Source: CBDCVN01 sp965223045 (GTDB taxonomy: Bacteria > Deinococcota > Deinococci > Deinococcales > Trueperaceae). From it: a stretch of DNA of 64,000 nucleotides. This document shows positions 39,553 to 48,686 of the stretch, piece by piece (the stretch's first letter is position 1; each line of letters opens with the position of its first letter). The notes below the pieces were generated by a model, which was not told the origin of the DNA, searched no databases, and worked only from the letters and a program-made list of their open reading frames with translations. The stretch covers positions 5,084,001-5,148,000 of the forward strand of contig CBDCVN010000013.1 in the NCBI GenBank assembly GCA_965223045.1, given 5' to 3'. Made by a program: the position numbers and the translations under genes.

Positions 39553-41517
39553 GTGAAGGTGATAGTTTTGATATGTCCAGCATGTGGTGCTAAAAATAAA
39601 GATGACACCCAGAGTTGTGCTGCTTGTGGGTCATCATTAGTCGTGCCACATTTGTCTATGGGTAGTAAGCTAATAGGTGGTCGCTATACTATTGGTAAGG
39701 TGCTTGGCGAAGGTGGATTTGGCGTAACTTATCAGGGGGCAGATACCTTGCTTAGAAGACCTGTAGCGATTAAGGAGCTTTTCCCCGATGGGGCCATGCG
39801 TTCAGGCACAGCAGTTATTCCTCCTCTTTCTACGGGGGAGCAAGGCTTTATAGAAATACGCGAGAGCTTTATTAAAGAAGCTCAAACATTAGCACAATTC
39901 AATCATCCTAGTATTGTAAAAGTTCTTGATCAATTTGAGACTAATAATACTGCCTATTTCGTTATGGAATTTTTAAAAGGCGAGACGTTATCTGACAGGA
40001 TTAACAATGTAGGGAAGCTTGATTTTGCCGAAGTTTATAAGATTGCTGAACATGTTGCTGAAGCCCTAGGACTTGTTCATCAAACAGGTCTACTGCATCG
40101 TGATATAAAGCCTGAAAACATTTTGCTAACTGAAGATCATCGTGCAGTACTTATAGATTTTGGTTCTGCGAGGCAGTTTATGCACAATAAGACTACTAAA
40201 GTTACTAGAATGGTAACACCGGGCTATGCTCCCTTAGAACAGTACGCTTCCCAAGCTAGATTTGGTGCTTATACTGATATATATGCTTTAGGTGCGACAC
40301 TGTATCATGCTTTAGTCGGGGAATTACCTCTTGAAGCTACTGATCGTGTAGCTGGGCAGAGTTTAAAGCCTTTACCTAAAGGTATTCCTGAAGGCTTGGA
40401 AGGGGCTATTACCAGAGCCTTAGGCTTACGTGTTGAAGATCGTCCCCAAACAACAGAAGTCTTTTTAGATATTTTGAGAGAAGGTGTTACCGAAGGCTCG
40501 AGCACCCCTTACTTTTTTGTAGGTAAAAAATACACTACCCCTAAAAAGCTAGCCTACGGCTTAGCAAATAATTGGAACGTGGCTTTAGAAGAGTTGCATA
40601 ATGAAAACTTAAGAAAGTGGGTGTTTAGAGGTGCTAGGGACTTAGATTTAGGTATTTTTTTAGAGGACTTAAAACATGAGAATGTAGATTTAGACGTTAA
40701 ACTTTTTAAGTTGCTTAACAGGCTTAACCCTCAAGTTATTAATTATAAAGGGTATTCTTTTGTTGATAAGACCGACTTACTCAAAATAGCTCAAGAGGCT
40801 CGACAAAATGATTTAGCTAAAGAAGTTCTTATTTCTATTTTAGAGAAAGATGTTTTATCTATGCATCCTCAAGCTCTTCATCATGGTTTTTTGCAGCTCG
40901 AGCAACTTTGGAAGTCAGAGATAAAAAGCTATAACAAGCTCCTAGAACAAGAAAGTTTTTCTGTCGCTGCACATAAAGATGCTGAAGCAATTTTGCTCAC
41001 AGCCCTCATTTCAAAGTCTGTGGCTAGGGATTTATATTCTCAGGCTAAGCTAGCAAGTACAGATAAAACCATGAAAAGATCATGGTTTGTACAACTAAAT
41101 AAATCCACACCCTCTGGGCAATTAGCAGCCTTAACACTTGCTCCAATAGCTACGGAACAAACAGAAAAAATAAGATTTAAAAATCGCCTATTTGGTGCTT
41201 CCACAGCTGTTGTTTCGTGGTTAGCATTAAACTTATTGGGCTTGACAGCTGAGTCACTAATACCTATAAATATTATCCTTGGGTTTGTTATAGGTTTTGC
41301 TTTTGGAGTAATTCTACATACTTTTCCTGATGTTAGTAAAGGAGTAAGGCGTTGGTGGAAGACAATTTCTTTATCAATTTTTGGAGGTAGTTCTGTTTGG
41401 CTTTTTATTTTGCCAGATATTAAACTTGATTTACTAAATCCATTATTAGATCCTAATTATTTATTAATTTCACTTGTTTTACTAATTATTTTTGTTTTTA
41501 TAGGAGTTACATGTTAG
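39553..41517 (+). CDS. Membrane Ser/Thr protein kinase with N-terminal zinc ribbon
   Basis: The 654-residue protein starts with a zinc ribbon (CPACGAKN...CAACGSS, about 9-31), followed by a PknB-type kinase (about 45-315): glycine loop GEGGFG, Lys in AIKELF, catalytic LLHRDIKPENILL, IDFGSAR, and GYAPLEQYAS. A helical region follows, and about four transmembrane helices from 555 to the end. It should phosphorylate partners such as the FHA protein downstream. GTG at 39553 is chosen; there is no Shine-Dalgarno and a GATATT-like -10 lies 6 nt upstream. The vWA gene overlaps its end by 7 nt, so the two are translationally coupled. Confidence 0.88.
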   Translation: MKVIVLICPACGAKNKDDTQSCAACGSSLVVPHLSMGSKLIGGRYTIGKVLGEGGFGVTYQGADTLLRRPVAIKELFPDGAMRSGTAVIPPLSTGEQGFIEIRESFIKEAQTLAQFNHPSIVKVLDQFETNNTAYFVMEFLKGETLSDRINNVGKLDFAEVYKIAEHVAEALGLVHQTGLLHRDIKPENILLTEDHRAVLIDFGSARQFMHNKTTKVTRMVTPGYAPLEQYASQARFGAYTDIYALGATLYHALVGELPLEATDRVAGQSLKPLPKGIPEGLEGAITRALGLRVEDRPQTTEVFLDILREGVTEGSSTPYFFVGKKYTTPKKLAYGLANNWNVALEELHNENLRKWVFRGARDLDLGIFLEDLKHENVDLDVKLFKLLNRLNPQVINYKGYSFVDKTDLLKIAQEARQNDLAKEVLISILEKDVLSMHPQALHHGFLQLEQLWKSEIKSYNKLLEQESFSVAAHKDAEAILLTALISKSVARDLYSQAKLASTDKTMKRSWFVQLNKSTPSGQLAALTLAPIATEQTEKIRFKNRLFGASTAVVSWLALNLLGLTAESLIPINIILGFVIGFAFGVILHTFPDVSKGVRRWWKTISLSIFGGSSVWLFILPDIKLDLLNPLLDPNYLLISLVLLIIFVFIGVTC

Positions 41518-42893
41518 ACGTAAATATAACTGCACACCGCGAGTACTTACTCGCCAATCAGGATCACCAAAAACTTTTCCTGCAGCTTAACCTTCGTCCT
41601 AAAAAACAGGCTTCTGGAGCAAGGCCCCAGCTTGCTGTAGCATTTGTAGTTGATACATCAGGCTCTATGCGTGAAGTTGTAACTGAACCTGATTCATACA
41701 CTGGGCAAACAAAGGTAGTTGATGGGCAAGAGTATGAAGTTGTTCAGGGAGCGAAGAGTAAGCTTGAATTGGTAGCTGATTCTTTACAAGGTATTCTTGA
41801 TTCAAGAGCTTTACAATCTCAAGATCGTTTAGCACTTGTACACTTTGATGATAATGCTCATGTTTTGGTACCTTTTACTGAAGCTAGTCAGCGGGCTCGT
41901 TTGCTAGCTGCTGTAGAAAGCTTGAATAACTACTCAGGCGGTACTCATATGGGAGCAGGCATGGAAAAGGCTTTCGAGCTTTTGCAAGCTGAAAAGGGTA
42001 GCAAGCGTATGATTTTACTCACAGACGGTGAGACATTTGATGAGAATAGAGTAGAGGAAATTAGTGGATTTTTAACTAGAGAGCGCATTCCTGTCACTGC
42101 CATTGGGGTTGGGGAATTTAATGAGGAACTGCTTCTTAAAACTGCTGATAAAACTCAAGGAAAGCTCATTGATGTAGTGCCCGATACCGCTAATCCTTTA
42201 CCACCTGCTGTGCAGGCTAGTCAGTTGCCTAATGAAATTTTGGGTGATATGCAAAGTGCTGCTAGTGAGGTAGTTACTGACATTGGCTTTAGCATTAAAA
42301 CTGTTAAGGGTGTAGTTGTCAACCGCATTACTCGTGTAGCCCCTCAACAAACTGAAGTAGACATGAGCACACAGCCTTACAATTTAGGCAACTCTGCTAG
42401 TAATGAGACGACTACTTTTATTATAGAAGTTACTCTACCTGCCCACAACCAAGCTAGACTACGTCTAGCACAATTGGGATTTGCCTATCAAGTCCCGGGT
42501 ATAAGCTACCGTGGTGAAATACCTCCAATTGATGTGGTAGCAGAATTTACCAATGATGAGATTATGGCAGGGCGTGTTAACAATGAAGTTATGCAATGGG
42601 TACAGCAACGTAATGTTGAGTTGCTTATCAAAAAGGCAACTGCTGAAGCTACTACAAATCCTGAGAAGGCCTCTAAAACCATGCAGCTAGCACGAAACAT
42701 GACTGTTAAACTTGGTAATACGGTTATGACTCGAGCTCTAGACCGAGCACTAGAAGAAATAAATGATAATCACACTATTAGCATTGGTACATCAAAAACA
42801 CTTAAAATAGGTGCTAAAACTCAAACCCTTAAGGCAGGTAGTGATGGTCATATTCCTACCGAAGAAGATATTCGTAGGATGACTGGGGCTTAA
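41511..42893 (+). CDS. von Willebrand factor A domain protein (TerY-like role)
   Basis: The 460-residue protein lacks a signal peptide. Its vWA domain (about 35-230) has a full MIDAS: VVDTSGSMRE, the Thr in SGGTHMGAG, and LLTDGETFDE. The rest is strand-rich and then helical (VQWVQQRNVELLIKKATAEA region; cited as NVELLIKKATAEA). ATG at 41511 overlaps the kinase stop with AGGAGTTAC upstream. In this context, next to a kinase, an FHA protein and a PP2C, it looks like the vWA component of a TerY-P-like triad: metal-dependent binding of a phospho-regulated partner. This is inference from neighbourhood. Confidence 0.85.
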   Translation: MLDVNITAHREYLLANQDHQKLFLQLNLRPKKQASGARPQLAVAFVVDTSGSMREVVTEPDSYTGQTKVVDGQEYEVVQGAKSKLELVADSLQGILDSRALQSQDRLALVHFDDNAHVLVPFTEASQRARLLAAVESLNNYSGGTHMGAGMEKAFELLQAEKGSKRMILLTDGETFDENRVEEISGFLTRERIPVTAIGVGEFNEELLLKTADKTQGKLIDVVPDTANPLPPAVQASQLPNEILGDMQSAASEVVTDIGFSIKTVKGVVVNRITRVAPQQTEVDMSTQPYNLGNSASNETTTFIIEVTLPAHNQARLRLAQLGFAYQVPGISYRGEIPPIDVVAEFTNDEIMAGRVNNEVMQWVQQRNVELLIKKATAEATTNPEKASKTMQLARNMTVKLGNTVMTRALDRALEEINDNHTISIGTSKTLKIGAKTQTLKAGSDGHIPTEEDIRRMTGA

Positions 42894-43147
42894 AAAGTAG
42901 TATAATATATCAGTCTTGAGGTGTTTTAAAACCATTATGCTCTTCGTATTTGCTGCCCAAAATTTGATTTTGAGGACTTTGTCTCTTTTGTACTCCCTCC
43001 TTTGGTTTTGCAAGCCTCTTTTTTTAGAGGAGTACTTAAGGGATAAGACTTATAGTAAAATGTCAATTCGCAAGCTGCTGAAAGTATACAAGCCAGTTCT
43101 AGCTAACTGTTGGCCATATCCCTAAATATTTCAAGGAGATCTATATA
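42894..43147. promoter_or_regulatory. Spacer with possible promoter inside the signalling cluster
   Basis: TAATAT at about 42903-42908 and the TATAGTAAAAT stretch near 43051 could be -10 elements for the FHA-PP2C pair. A short CCTCT/AGAGG stem flanks a T run near 43015. No gene is supported. Confidence 0.35.
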
Positions 43148-44083
43148 ATGTCAATAACATGTCAAATTTGTGGTACTGAAAATCCTATAGAGGGGGAGTT
43201 TTGTGAAGGTTGTGGTACGGAATTAAGTCTAAGCAAGGCGTTTCCTACAGATCAATCTACAAGTGACTCTGCACAACAAATTGCGGGACCTTCAGAATCT
43301 AATTCACAAGACCCTTTTTCTCAATCTTCATTACAATCTCAGAGCCAAGCAGATACTTTCTCTGATGGGGTAGAACAAGTTACTGAATCAGTCCCCCAAA
43401 TGCCTTCTGGGCCATCTAATCCCCTAGGTCCTTTGCAAGAAAGTAGCTTTGGAGCAGAAACGTCTTCTACACCATTTTCAGACTCTTCGCTAAGTGATTT
43501 AGAAATTCCTATGTCACAGTCTAATTTAGATTCCTCAACAATTGATTCTTTCTCCGAGATTGCAGAGTCTTCGCCTCAGCCAGATACACAAGCAAGTACA
43601 GCATTTGAAGTAAATGAACCCCCTGCTTCTTATACTCCTCCAGAATCTCAACCAATTCCTCTTGGTCAAACTGATACTAACTTACAGCATGGACAATCTG
43701 TGTCAGAACCTAATCAAACTGGGTCTTCCCTCTCTACCTCAATAAAACCTGCTAAACTTGTAATAACTAGGTTTGGCTCAGTTACAGAAGAGTCTATCCC
43801 TTTACAAGGAACACCGCTTATTGTAGGAAAATTTGATCCTGCAACTGGCCCTGTAGACATTGATCTTACTGGTGTTAGGGGGGAAGAATACATTTCTAAA
43901 CAGCATGCAGAACTTTATTTTGATGGTAAATGGAAAGTTAGAGATATTGGTTCGACTAATGGTGTTTATATACGTCCTGTAGGAGCGAAGAATTACAACC
44001 CTCGTTTGCAAACTCCTACCGAATTGAATGATAGTGATGAGATTTCTTTTGGAAATGTACGTTTTGTTTTTCGTGAGATGTGA
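43148..44083 (+). CDS. FHA-domain protein with N-terminal zinc ribbon
   Basis: The 311-residue protein starts with a zinc ribbon (CQICGTEN...CEGCGTE), continues with about 160 residues of low-complexity Ser/Gln/Pro linker, and ends with an FHA domain (about 210-310) showing VGKFD, the phosphothreonine-binding ISKQHAELYF and RDIGSTNGVYI. It should dock to a threonine phosphorylated by the kinase at 39553, and the linker itself offers many sites. AAGGAG lies upstream of the ATG. The PP2C gene starts three bases after its stop, so the two form a tight pair. Confidence 0.88.
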   Translation: MSITCQICGTENPIEGEFCEGCGTELSLSKAFPTDQSTSDSAQQIAGPSESNSQDPFSQSSLQSQSQADTFSDGVEQVTESVPQMPSGPSNPLGPLQESSFGAETSSTPFSDSSLSDLEIPMSQSNLDSSTIDSFSEIAESSPQPDTQASTAFEVNEPPASYTPPESQPIPLGQTDTNLQHGQSVSEPNQTGSSLSTSIKPAKLVITRFGSVTEESIPLQGTPLIVGKFDPATGPVDIDLTGVRGEEYISKQHAELYFDGKWKVRDIGSTNGVYIRPVGAKNYNPRLQTPTELNDSDEISFGNVRFVFREM

Positions 44084-44086
44084 CCA

Positions 44087-46069
44087 ATGAGTCAGAAGAA
44101 TAAATCTGGGTCTAGTGACAAGAGTAATGAAGTTACTGAAGGGGAAGTAGAAGGCCTTGCAAAGGTTGAAGAGTCTGCAATAAACCTTACCGATAACTCT
44201 ACTACTCTATATGTAGAGCAGGCTATAAAATATAGTGAGGATGAGCTATTTCCTGAAGTTGTAGAAATTTTGCAGAGAACTGCAAAAGATGAAAGTGCTA
44301 CTTCAGAAAATCACTATAGCGACGATATTAAAGAAGATAATAATGATAGTGGCCGTGATGAGGAAGTTTCTAAAAAAGAAACAATGCCTGATATAAAAGA
44401 TAATGATCCTTTACATCAGAAAGTCCAAGAAACCGAAGTTACAGAAGAGCCTCTAGATATAGAGTCAACGAAACCTCCTGAAGGTGAAGAAGCAGAGAAG
44501 TATCTAGAAGAAAAGTATTATGAACCTACTGTTATGAGTAAAGAGGGATTTTCAGTAGGGGAAGTTATAAATCTAGGGGACAAAGACTTTACTATCGACG
44601 AAGTTCTGGCTCGAGCTTACTACAAAGCCCATATGGAAGGTGCAGAGGAAGATACTTATGTATTAGTTAGCACAAAACCTCGCTCTCCTCTTTGGCAGGG
44701 GCTTCCTCCTCAGCGCTTGCTTCCTGAAGTAATTTATGAGGGTGATGATGGCTATGTGCTCACTTGGATTGAGGGAGAACTTCTAGAACCTAAGTTACCT
44801 TGGAATGTTGTGCTCGAGCACTTGAGTCCCATTGCACAGCTCTTACGTTTTTTTGCTGCCCAGGATATTGCTGTAGTTGATATTAATCCTAATGGGCTTA
44901 TCTTGACTGAACAAGGTTTAAAATTACGATATCCTTTGCAAATTGCTAAAGTTGGTGAAGACATTACCCTAGCACCTAGAGATAGTTTTACTCCCACAGA
45001 AGTAATAGTTAATAAGATAGCAGGGCTTAAAGCAGGAGTTTACATCTGGGGAGCAATTTTTCATTATCTTTACAAAGGTAAGCCTGTTCCTGTTGAGGGG
45101 ATTGACCCTATAGAGTTTTCTAATATTAAAGAACCCGGTTTACCACAAATTATTTATGCTACTCTCTCGCCTGTTCATAATCGTATAGATACTGCTACTT
45201 TGCAAAAGCGCATTAAGAGTTTGCAAAGGCCACCAAGGCCAGTTTTTGTAGTAGCTGCTGCCACAACTATTGGGCTAGCACCTGAACGGGAGCTTAATGA
45301 AGATAGCTATGGCTTTGTACAAAACAATTTAGAAACTTTTGAGGGACCGCAGCAAATCTTGCGTGCTTGTGTAGCTGATGGTATGGGTGGAGAGGTAGCA
45401 GGGGAACTAGCTAGCCGGGCTGCTGTGCAAACTTTTTGTGAGGCAAGACCTTTACCAAATTTAGCAAAGGCTGAAGTACAAATTGATTGGACAGTAAATT
45501 TAGTTTGGCGAGCTAATGATGCTGTTTTTGATGTCCTTGATGATGATGGAGGAGGCTGCACCTTTACTAGCATTTCTGTGGTTAATGACCGTTTAGCCTT
45601 GGCACATGTAGGAGATTCGAGGGCTTATCTTTATAATCCTGAGAATGGATTGCAACTCTTAACTCGTGACCATTCTTTAGTTAGAGCTATGATTGACCAA
45701 GGTGTTATAACAGAAACAGAGGCAGAAAGCAGTCCAGATGCTAATAAAGTGATACGTTCACTTGGAGTGAGAAGGCGACAACAAGAAGGTGATACCTATA
45801 TAGACACCCTAGCTAGCCTTACCGATAAGAATTCTCAGCCTATATATAAAGAAACTAGAAATGTTGAACCTGAAGAGATCATTTTACTTTTGTCAGATGG
45901 AATATGGGGTGTGTGGGGATATAAAGAAGCAATGATTAAAGAAAGGCTTATTAAGGTAATTCAAGCCAACTACACAGCTCAGCAAGTAGCTGACAATTTG
46001 GTTAAAGCTGCTTTAGAAGAAGGTGCTCCAGATAATGCCACTGCAGTAGTAGTGAAGCGATTGCGATAG
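44087..46069 (+). CDS. Pseudokinase-PP2C phosphatase fusion
   Basis: The 660-residue protein has an acidic disordered N terminus (1-155), a kinase-like domain (about 160-385) and a PP2C phosphatase (about 395-658). The kinase-like part lacks the catalytic machinery: the loop reads VVDINPNGLIL in place of HRDxKxxN, and no DFG is visible. The phosphatase shows the metal aspartates in CVADGMGGEVAGE, AHVGDSRAYL, LLSDGIWG and APDNATAVVV. It would reverse phosphorylation by the neighbouring kinase, with the pseudokinase as sensing or docking part. ATG at 44087 lies three bases past the FHA stop. Confidence 0.85.
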   Translation: MSQKNKSGSSDKSNEVTEGEVEGLAKVEESAINLTDNSTTLYVEQAIKYSEDELFPEVVEILQRTAKDESATSENHYSDDIKEDNNDSGRDEEVSKKETMPDIKDNDPLHQKVQETEVTEEPLDIESTKPPEGEEAEKYLEEKYYEPTVMSKEGFSVGEVINLGDKDFTIDEVLARAYYKAHMEGAEEDTYVLVSTKPRSPLWQGLPPQRLLPEVIYEGDDGYVLTWIEGELLEPKLPWNVVLEHLSPIAQLLRFFAAQDIAVVDINPNGLILTEQGLKLRYPLQIAKVGEDITLAPRDSFTPTEVIVNKIAGLKAGVYIWGAIFHYLYKGKPVPVEGIDPIEFSNIKEPGLPQIIYATLSPVHNRIDTATLQKRIKSLQRPPRPVFVVAAATTIGLAPERELNEDSYGFVQNNLETFEGPQQILRACVADGMGGEVAGELASRAAVQTFCEARPLPNLAKAEVQIDWTVNLVWRANDAVFDVLDDDGGGCTFTSISVVNDRLALAHVGDSRAYLYNPENGLQLLTRDHSLVRAMIDQGVITETEAESSPDANKVIRSLGVRRRQQEGDTYIDTLASLTDKNSQPIYKETRNVEPEEIILLLSDGIWGVWGYKEAMIKERLIKVIQANYTAQQVADNLVKAALEEGAPDNATAVVVKRLR

Positions 46070-46140
46070 TTGGGTAAGTTCCGTTGTGTTTGAGGTGTAA
46101 ACAGCAACAAATTAAATACTTGTGTTCACTAAGCTATAAG

Positions 46141-47151
46141 CTACTCCAAGCTTTGTTGTGATAAGTATGTGGTAATACGCCGCCTAATTATTTGCAAGTT
46201 TCCCATTTGACGCCTCAATTCTGTTTCTAAAGCACGTATAGGCAAGAGTTGTTGAGGGGCTCTGGGGTCTTGGTGTTGTTTGCTAGAAAAGTCCCCTAGC
46301 TTAATGGCTAACCAATTGGCAAGTTCACAAACATCATCAAGTCGTTTTTGAGGTTCTTTGCCTGCTACAGCTTGTAAGCGTACCATACCTGCTAGGCTAT
46401 ACAACCAAGGATTAGGGTCACGCAGGCGCAAAAACCACTCAAAGTAATTTTGTGTAGAATCTTGACCCTTTACCAAATAGAGAGGGGAACGTTGGCCTTG
46501 CTCGAGCTGCCGAATAAGTTGAATCTTCTTAGGGCCTATAGGAATGCTATGACTAGTTTTTAAATAACCTATTACATTTGGCTCGAAGCCTATGCGTGGA
46601 CGGGGTCCATCATTTATTATTAGTGCATTGGGGTAATTATCTACTAGGTTTGATGTCAGCAAGCGCTCAGCAGCCAGCATCTCAAATTGTAGTTTACGTA
46701 AAACTGCCTCAGAATCCCTTTCTGCACTAGCAACAACTTCATATTGCAGCTTACCCAAATACTTATCTATAGTTTGCTTAAGCTCAAAGTCATCAATTTT
46801 ATGACCACCACTTAAGGTACAAATACGCTTAATTTGCCATTTTAAAAATTGAGCTTGGGATAATCCCTGGGCACAGCAGCTCACTACCCCAACGCCGTAG
46901 CTACCAAGTGCACCAAAAGCAACTTGCTTATTTTTATCCTCTAAAAGTACCCTTGCTTCAATACGACGACTACCATCAACAAATAAAAGGCGATCAAAAA
47001 GTAGTTTGCTCTTAAGTTTAGCAGGAGGAGTAACTGCCCGCCAGTTTTTATATTCAATGTCTACTTCAATGTTAGGTTGTTCCGAAGTGGCTTCTTTGGC
47101 AACATGAGCAGTATTATATTCTGCTTCCCAAGGATCTAGGCGCAATTTCAT
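46141..47151 (-). CDS. NurA-like nuclease domain protein
   Basis: The 336-residue protein shows the NurA pattern: an early FVDGSRRIEAR with acidic residue, a glycine-rich strand GALGSYGVGVV, then LIINDGPRPRIG and VIGYLKTSHS, and a C-terminal LYSLAGMVRLQ. NurA enzymes are Mn-dependent 5'-3' nucleases that act with the HerA helicase in DNA-end processing; no HerA-like gene is nearby here. ATG at 47149-47151 lies 8 nt behind TATACT on the minus strand, again a nearly leaderless arrangement. It converges on the PP2C gene and may or may not belong with that cluster. Alternative: a more distant RNase-H-like nuclease. Confidence 0.62.
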   Translation of the reverse strand: MKLRLDPWEAEYNTAHVAKEATSEQPNIEVDIEYKNWRAVTPPAKLKSKLLFDRLLFVDGSRRIEARVLLEDKNKQVAFGALGSYGVGVVSCCAQGLSQAQFLKWQIKRICTLSGGHKIDDFELKQTIDKYLGKLQYEVVASAERDSEAVLRKLQFEMLAAERLLTSNLVDNYPNALIINDGPRPRIGFEPNVIGYLKTSHSIPIGPKKIQLIRQLEQGQRSPLYLVKGQDSTQNYFEWFLRLRDPNPWLYSLAGMVRLQAVAGKEPQKRLDDVCELANWLAIKLGDFSSKQHQDPRAPQQLLPIRALETELRRQMGNLQIIRRRITTYLSQQSLE

Positions 47152-47159
47152 TGTTTATA

Positions 47160-47165
47160 AGTATA
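47160..47165 (-). promoter_or_regulatory. -10 box before the NurA-like gene
   Basis: TATACT on the minus strand is 8 nt upstream of the ATG with no Shine-Dalgarno between. Confidence 0.5.
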
Positions 47166-47304
47166 AATATAAAACTGTGGATTGTATAGCTTTGCTCAGG
47201 TTGTTTTCTCACTTAAGTTGAGTAGGCAAATTTCGATTCACTTTGATTTTATGCTACAATAAAATAATGCAAAAATGATTGATGGTGCTTTATGTGTAAG
47301 GTGA

Positions 47305-47697
47305 ATGATACTTAAAATTCCTAGGAGAAATGATGAAAACCTTATATTGGTATTTGGAACTATCTTTTTGTCGCTTATTTCTAGCTGCACTCCAACTGCT
47401 GCAGATGTTACTACAAAACCTACGAAGACGAATTTTGCTAAAGATGTTTTAGCAAAAGAAAGTGTAACTGAGAGTATTGTTTTTATTGACGCAGCAAAGG
47501 CTCTAGACTCAGTAGGTGCATCAAACGCAAATGCTGCTATTGCTGCTGTAAATGCTGCTATTACTGCTGTTGCTACTAGTCAAGGTTATTCTATGGTTCT
47601 TGATGGTAACATAGCAGGGCAAAATGGTATAGGCCTTGTAGTTTATGCTGCAGAAGGTTTGGATATAACAGATCAAGTTATTGAGAATATAGAATAA
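47305..47697 (+). CDS. Skp/OmpH-like lipoprotein
   Basis: The 130-residue product has a signal sequence with lipobox LISSC (about residues 24-28) and a C-terminal half resembling OmpH/Skp: VNAAITAVATSQGYSMVLDG and LDITDQVIENI, short for a periplasmic chaperone because the long coiled tentacles are missing. ATG at 47305 has AAGGTGA in front. A second ATG pair at 47332 with a better AGGAGAA lies in another frame; one inserted A would turn it into a classical lipoprotein start (MMK followed by LILVFGTIF). A one-base deletion in the A run is therefore possible. Confidence 0.6.
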   Translation: MILKIPRRNDENLILVFGTIFLSLISSCTPTAADVTTKPTKTNFAKDVLAKESVTESIVFIDAAKALDSVGASNANAAIAAVNAAITAVATSQGYSMVLDGNIAGQNGIGLVVYAAEGLDITDQVIENIE

Positions 47698-48010
47698 GAG
47701 GCGCTTGAGTAATTCAAGCAAGCTCTACAGAAATCGTTGGAAATGATCATCCCAGTCAAAACCTTGAATTTGATTGATGTTCAACACATTTGTATATTAC
47801 AAAAGTATACAAATATGCTCAAGCAGAAAAAAAACCTTTCTGTGAGAAAGAGGGTAAGTTGCAAGAATCTTTACCAGACCTTGCAGCAATTTTTGCTTTG
47901 AACATGTTTTTGCTGCTCCAAAACTGTCAGTAAAATGCTTTATTGGCAAATTTAATATGTCTTGTAGATTTATAGTAGAAATATTTTTTATAGCAAAAAC
48001 ATTTTTATAG
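47698..48010. other. Intergenic region before the toxin-antitoxin pair
   Basis: No gene is supported. A stop-terminated stretch around 47821-47938 translates to ESLPDLAAIFALNMF, similar to KSLPSSAHISFLSTV encoded at about 48777-48850 on the other side of the toxin-antitoxin pair; both may be remnants of a repeated small gene. Confidence 0.35.
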
Positions 48011-48016
48011 TAGAAT
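48011..48016 (+). promoter_or_regulatory. -10 box of the toxin-antitoxin operon
   Basis: TAGAAT lies 6 nt upstream of the antitoxin ATG, without a Shine-Dalgarno. Confidence 0.5.
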
Positions 48017-48022
48017 AGCTAT

Positions 48023-48304
48023 ATGTACCAATCCCAAGGTAAGATAGACGTCAACGGTAAATTGTACCTTCCTACTAATGTTCGTGAACAACTTGGTCTA
48101 GAAAAAAATACCAATGTTGTTATGCTTGTTCAAAAAGATCAACTTGTTATAAAACCTGTTCAACAAGCTATTACTGAGGCACAAAATATGATTCAAGAAG
48201 AACTTAAAAGCCAAGGTATAGCTACTCCCACAAACTTTGTTGAAGAGTTTATAGCAACTAGGCGTGAAGAAGCACAAAAAGAACTTGAAGAATATGGTTC
48301 TTGA
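48023..48304 (+). CDS. AbrB/SpoVT-type antitoxin
   Basis: The 93-residue protein has an N-terminal AbrB swapped-hairpin domain (QGKIDVNGKLYLPTNVREQL, LVIKPV; about 4-50) and a helical, acidic tail (VEEFIATRREEAQKELEEY) suited to wrap the toxin. It should bind its own promoter and neutralise the PIN toxin encoded next. The genes overlap by 11 nt, which couples their translation. TAGAAT six bases before ATG suggests a leaderless operon mRNA. Confidence 0.85.
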   Translation: MYQSQGKIDVNGKLYLPTNVREQLGLEKNTNVVMLVQKDQLVIKPVQQAITEAQNMIQEELKSQGIATPTNFVEEFIATRREEAQKELEEYGS

Positions 48305-48686
48305 TAGTTCAGCCTTACTAACACTTTTATTTCGTGAAAAAGGACATGAAAATGTAAGTCAAAAACTTATGAAGTATACATGTCATGTTACAACTGTAAA
48401 CAGAGCAGAAGTAATAGGTAGGCTTATTTTAAAAGGTATAAGGGCCAGTACTGCTCTTACAACGACTAATAGCATCAGTGCTTTAATTGCTCCCATAAAT
48501 CAGGAGGTAGCAGATGCAGCAGGTATATTGATAGAGCACAGCAAGCCTTATGGTCTTTCATTGGGGGATCGTATTTGCCTTGCTTATGCTCAAAATATCA
48601 ACTTGCCAGTACTTACTGCTGATAAAATTTGGAGCACTTTACCCCAAGAAATACTTAAAAAGGTTGATGTACACTTAGTAAGGTAA
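48294..48686 (+). CDS. vapC: PIN-domain toxin (VapC-like)
   Basis: The 130-residue protein starts at ATG 48294 inside the antitoxin gene; the frame is open further upstream but those residues are antisense to the fold. It has the four PIN acidic positions: Asp in MVLDSSALL, Glu in NRAEVIG, Asp in LSLGDRICLAYA, and Asp in PVLTADKIW. VapC toxins are Mg-dependent ribonucleases that cleave specific tRNAs or rRNA. Paired with an AbrB-type antitoxin it forms a type II toxin-antitoxin module. Confidence 0.88.
   Translation: MVLDSSALLTLLFREKGHENVSQKLMKYTCHVTTVNRAEVIGRLILKGIRASTALTTTNSISALIAPINQEVADAAGILIEHSKPYGLSLGDRICLAYAQNINLPVLTADKIWSTLPQEILKKVDVHLVR

Noticed and set aside
42916..43125. 69-codon frame between the vWA and FHA genes
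   Set aside because: Starts with TTG, has no ribosome binding site and overlaps promoter-like sequence; the cysteines and hydrophobic run look accidental.
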